A DNA stretch of 64,000 nucleotides from Pseudoflavonifractor sp. 524-17 (lineage in GTDB: Bacteria > Bacillota > Clostridia > Oscillospirales > Oscillospiraceae), in the NCBI RefSeq assembly GCF_009935845.1, contig NZ_QWEK01000016.1, positions 1-64,000 of the forward strand, given 5' to 3'. A model generated the notes under the pieces. The model had not been told where the DNA came from. It saw nothing but the letters and a program-made list of their open reading frames with translations, and made no database searches. Positions 61,072 to 64,000 of this stretch are shown here, one piece after another; the first letter of the stretch is position 1, and each line of letters opens with the position of its first letter. Both the position numbers and the translations under genes were made by a program.

Positions 61072-62803
61072 GCATGGCACTTCCGCGCCGCCCCCCCGCC
61101 CCCAGGGCGGGGGGGATCGCTGCGGTTCCGCCGGAAAAGGGGCATCTTTGGATGCCCTTTTTCGCCTTTTCGGCCGCGGGGCAGACAAGCTGGTTCTGCT
61201 GACCCTGCTGGGACTGGTGTGCCTGTTCGTCCTCGTCCCCATTGTGTTCATCGTCCTGCGCAGCTTCCGGGGTGCGGACGGCCTCACCTTGGAGTTCTAC
61301 CAGACGGTCTGGCAGCAGTACCGGGACAACCTGTGGAACAGCGTCTTTGTGGGGGTGTGTACGGCGGTATTGTGTACCCTCTTCTCGGTGGCCGCCGCGC
61401 TCTTTCTGGCCACACGCCAGCGCTGGGGCAAGCTGTTGTGCATGGCTATTCTGCTTATCACCATGGTCTCGCCCCCCTTTGTCTCCTCTCTGGCCTATAT
61501 CCAGCTCTACGGCCGGCGCGGCTGGATCACCCACCGGCTGCTGGGGCTGTCTTGGAATCCCTACAACTGCTGGGGCGTCATTTTAATGCAGAGCATTTCC
61601 TTTGTCCCCCTGAACGCCCTCTTCCTCAACGGGATGCTGGAAAAGCTGGACACAGGAAGCCTACAGGCCGCCCGGGACCTGGGCGCCAAGCCCGCCGCCA
61701 TTCTGCGGGACGTGGTTCTCCCCCTGCTGGGGCCAGGCATTCTGGTATCGCTGCTGCTGTCCTTTGTCCGCTCTCTGGCCGACTTCGGTACGCCGGTGAT
61801 CATCGGCGGGCGGTTCTCCACCATCGCCTCGGAGATCTATCTCCAGCTGGTGGGCTACTCCAATCTGGAGAAGGCCGCCGCTATGAATCTCTTTCTGCTG
61901 CTCCCCTCCATCGCCGCCTTTTTTGTGTACCGCGCCCTGATGCGGCAGACCGACCGCCTGGCCCAGGCCGGCCGCTCCCGGCAGGAGGCGCTGCAGCTCC
62001 CCCTGCGCCGCTGCGGAGCGGCGGGGGTGCTGATCCTCGCCGTCAGCCTGCTGTTCTTTCTGGCCATGGTGCTGCAATACGGCTGCATTTTCCTGTCCGG
62101 CTTCCTGCGCAGCAGCCGGGAGGGGTATGTCTTCACCACCCAGTATCTCAAGCAGCTGTTCACCTATGATCGCAGCACCATGCTGCGCAGCGTAGGCTAC
62201 GCCCTCATTGTCTCTCTGGCCGGCACTCTGCTTGCCATGCTCTTCTCCTACTATATGGAGCGGCGGCGGGTGCCTGGGCGACACTTCTTCGACTGCCTGG
62301 TCACTCTGCCCTATATGATCCCCGGCACCTGCTTCGGCATCGGCTATATTCTGGCCTTCAACCATCCGCCCCTGAAGCTCACTGGCACGGCGGTCATTGT
62401 GCTGGCTAACATGCTCTTCAAGCAGCTGCCCACCACCACCAAGATCTGTTCCGCCGCCTTAGCCCAGGTCCCCACTTCTCTGGAGCGGGCAGTCCGGGAT
62501 CTGGGCGGCGGCCAGTGGTCCGTGCTGCGGGATGTCATCTTCCCCGGCCTGCGCCCCGCCTTCCTCAGCTGCTTTGTCTACAACTTCTCCAGCAGCATGA
62601 CTACTGCTGGAGCCATTCTCTTCCTCATCAGTCCCGGGCGGAAGCTGGCGGTCTTCAAGCTCTTCGACGCGGTCCAGGTGGGGGAGTACGCCACGGCCTC
62701 CCTCATTGCCACCACCATCATTGTCCTGGTGCTGGCGGTGGAGGGGAGCGTCTACGCCCTCACCACCCTGGGCGCCCGGCGGCCCGCCCCGAAACGATCT
62801 TAA
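61064..62803 (+). CDS. ABC transporter permease, FbpB-like fused permease
   Basis: About 550-579 aa with two permease domains in one chain, each with six helices and an EAA loop (LQAARDLGAKPAAILRDVVLPLLGPG and ERAVRDLGGGQWSVLRDVIFPGLRP). That is the usual FbpB layout. The longest frame starts at 61064, overlapping the upstream gene, but its first 28 residues are low-complexity and coincide with two strong hairpins. A TTG at 61148, after AAAAGGGG, is the likelier start (LDALFRLF). Confidence 0.88.
   Translation: MNKHGTSAPPPRPQGGGDRCGSAGKGASLDALFRLFGRGADKLVLLTLLGLVCLFVLVPIVFIVLRSFRGADGLTLEFYQTVWQQYRDNLWNSVFVGVCTAVLCTLFSVAAALFLATRQRWGKLLCMAILLITMVSPPFVSSLAYIQLYGRRGWITHRLLGLSWNPYNCWGVILMQSISFVPLNALFLNGMLEKLDTGSLQAARDLGAKPAAILRDVVLPLLGPGILVSLLLSFVRSLADFGTPVIIGGRFSTIASEIYLQLVGYSNLEKAAAMNLFLLLPSIAAFFVYRALMRQTDRLAQAGRSRQEALQLPLRRCGAAGVLILAVSLLFFLAMVLQYGCIFLSGFLRSSREGYVFTTQYLKQLFTYDRSTMLRSVGYALIVSLAGTLLAMLFSYYMERRRVPGRHFFDCLVTLPYMIPGTCFGIGYILAFNHPPLKLTGTAVIVLANMLFKQLPTTTKICSAALAQVPTSLERAVRDLGGGQWSVLRDVIFPGLRPAFLSCFVYNFSSSMTTAGAILFLISPGRKLAVFKLFDAVQVGEYATASLIATTIIVLVLAVEGSVYALTTLGARRPAPKRS
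61091..61162 (+). promoter_or_regulatory. Two hairpins between binding protein and permease
   Basis: Hairpin 1: cccccccgccc (61091-61101), loop cca, gggcggggggg (61105-61115). Hairpin 2: aaaggggcatc (61136-61146), loop tttg, gatgcccttt (61151-61160) with T-run 61158-61162, which looks like an intrinsic terminator and also covers the likely permease start. They may lower permease expression relative to the binding protein. Confidence 0.6.
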
Positions 62804-62818
62804 CAAGGAGGACTGTCT

Positions 62819-63601
62819 GTGTATCTTGACTTGTCCCATTTGAAGAAACGCTTTAGTGAGAAAGAGGTGGTGCAGGATCTCTCCCTCTCCTTGGAGCGGG
62901 GGCAGCTCCTGTGTATCCTGGGGTCCTCCGGCTGCGGGAAGACCACCACGCTGAACATGATCGGCGGCTTTCTCACCCCGGACGGCGGGCGCATCCTGCT
63001 GGACGGTCAGGACATCACCCACATGCCGCCGGAACAGCGGCCTGTGACCACCGTCTTTCAGTCCTACGGCCTGTTTCCCCACATGACGGTGCTCCAAAAT
63101 GTGATCTACGGACTGAAATTCCGCGCCTATTCCAAAGCCCAGGCCAGAGAGAAGGGGGCGGAGTACCTCCGCCTGGTGGGGCTGGAGGGCTATGAAAACG
63201 CCCGCATCTACGAGATCAGCGGCGGACAGCAGCAGCGGGTGGCCCTGGCCCGGGCCCTGATTGTGGAGCCCAAGCTCTGCCTGCTGGACGAGCCCTTCTC
63301 CAATTTAGACGCCGCGCTGCGGGTGAAAATGCGCCAGGAGCTGAAAAAGCTCCAGCGGGACCTGGGCATGACGATGGTCTTTGTCACCCACGACCAGGAG
63401 GAGGCCCTCATTCTGGCCGACTATATGGCCATCATGGAGAAGGGCCGTCTGGTCCAGTACGGCACTCCTCTGGACATCTACCACCAGCCTGCCGACTCCT
63501 TTGTCTCCGGCTTCCTGGGGCTGGACGACCTCCTCTGGCAGCCGGACGGCTCCGTCTGGAAAGTGGTCAAAAAAGAGGTGAAGGGGGAATCTCCATGCTG
63601 A
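62819..63601 (+). CDS. ABC transporter ATP-binding protein (FbpC-like)
   Basis: 260-aa ATPase with Walker A GSSGCGKTT, Q-loop FQSYGLFPH, signature SGGQQQR, Walker B LCLLDEPFSNLD and H-loop THDQEEA. Belongs to the iron/putrescine/spermidine group by sequence pattern, but is shorter than FbpC and lacks a full TOBE domain. GTG start 7 bases after AAGGAGG. Energises the upstream permease. Confidence 0.93.
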   Translation: MYLDLSHLKKRFSEKEVVQDLSLSLERGQLLCILGSSGCGKTTTLNMIGGFLTPDGGRILLDGQDITHMPPEQRPVTTVFQSYGLFPHMTVLQNVIYGLKFRAYSKAQAREKGAEYLRLVGLEGYENARIYEISGGQQQRVALARALIVEPKLCLLDEPFSNLDAALRVKMRQELKKLQRDLGMTMVFVTHDQEEALILADYMAIMEKGRLVQYGTPLDIYHQPADSFVSGFLGLDDLLWQPDGSVWKVVKKEVKGESPC

Positions 63602-64000
63602 TTGACATGCACCTGCACGAGCGGACCTGCTCCCTGGACAGCGCTCTGTCCTTGGAGGAGATTGTCACCCTGGCCAAGGCCCGGGGGCTGGACGGCGTGT
63701 GCATCACCGACCACGACAGCATGGGCCTGCGGGAGGAAGCGGAGCGCTACTCCCGCAGGGTAAACTTCCCCATCTTTGTGGGCATTGAGTTTTTCTCCCT
63801 CCAGGGCGATATCACCGCCTGGGGGATCGACGACTACCCCCCCACCCGGGTGGATGCCCAGACCTTTATCGACCATGTCAACGCCGCCGGAGGCTTCTGC
63901 GTCTCCTGCCACCCTTTCCGCAACAACAACCGGGGGCTGGAGGACAACCTGCGCCGGGTAAAGGGCCTCCACGGCGTGGAGGTCCTCAACGGCAGCACCA
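63595..64000 (+). CDS. PHP domain phosphoesterase (incomplete at window end)
   Basis: Open to the window edge (at least 135 aa). Begins MLIDMHLHERTC with the HxH metal motif; further metal-site segments are ITDHDSMGLREEA, VGIEFF and CVSCHPFRNNN. Typical of PHP-domain nucleoside or histidinol-phosphate-like phosphatases. The ATG lies inside the ATPase gene (7-base overlap), after GGGGGAA. Its link with the ABC transporter suggests the imported ligand may be phosphorylated, but the substrate is unknown. Confidence 0.85.
   Translation, partial: MLIDMHLHERTCSLDSALSLEEIVTLAKARGLDGVCITDHDSMGLREEAERYSRRVNFPIFVGIEFFSLQGDITAWGIDDYPPTRVDAQTFIDHVNAAGGFCVSCHPFRNNNRGLEDNLRRVKGLHGVEVLNGST

Overview
The window is ordinary chromosome from a GC-rich, spore-forming Clostridia, most like the Oscillospiraceae (Flavonifractor/Intestinimonas-type bacteria). 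The evidence is sigG, yqfC and yqfD, MutS2, a Firmicutes class III fructose-1,6-bisphosphatase, the phoH-ybeY-era-yqzL-recO order, a CIRCE operator and many lipoproteins with Thr/Pro-rich linkers. The genus cannot be fixed from the sequence alone. I see no prophage, insertion sequence, CRISPR array, rRNA or replication origin.

Layout. 1-9.6 kb (mostly minus): an HPr-family protein, mutS2, a plus-strand Bax-inhibitor-1 protein, then the long minus operon yqfC-yqfD-phoH-ybeY-membrane protein-era-yqzL-recO. 9.6-14.1 kb (plus): glutamine-dependent nadE coupled to two half-size chromate transporters, a C12A11 tract, then a NiCo (czcD) riboswitch controlling a cation diffusion facilitator. 14.1-19.9 kb (minus): trmL-pgk-tpiA-gpmI-eno, with a second promoter before tpiA. 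20-22.8 kb: proB-proA and an orphan protein. 22.8-26.3 kb (minus): a DUF1349 protein, an SGNH-like/MBOAT O-acylation pair and tRNA-Arg(ACG). 26.4-30.1 kb (plus): a lipoprotein thioredoxin, a CD1871A-type miniprotein, a membrane 4Fe-4S protein and a Gx transporter, then a polysaccharide-deacetylase lipoprotein. 30.3-31.4 kb (minus): DUF421-DUF4363 behind a sigma-G-like promoter.

31.4-36.3 kb (plus) holds the least explained locus: a DUF2262-like protein, a divergent HSP90-family ATPase and two tandem paralogous helical proteins. They are tightly spaced, the last three overlapping by 4 bases, behind a promoter with a dyad at its start site. I regard this as the best candidate for an undescribed system.

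36.4-46 kb: fbp, two small proteins, galE and a nucleotidyltransferase of galU type, an AraC regulator, a CPA2 antiporter and a MATE exporter. 46-52.4 kb: CIRCE-controlled hsp20 and clpB, a surface 5'-nucleotidase and a methyltransferase. 52.4-57.3 kb: sigG, a lipase-like hydrolase divergent from an acetyltransferase/DUF6320 pair, and a SprA-like protein. 57.4-58.9 kb: infC-rpmI-rplT, with an AUC start for infC and an attenuator leader. 59-64 kb: a lytic transglycosylase, then an iron-type ABC operon (binding protein, fused permease, ATPase) leading into a PHP-domain gene cut by the window end.

Start codons were often moved inward from the longest reading frame to the one with a proper Shine-Dalgarno sequence. 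Family assignments come from motif recognition only; no database search was run.
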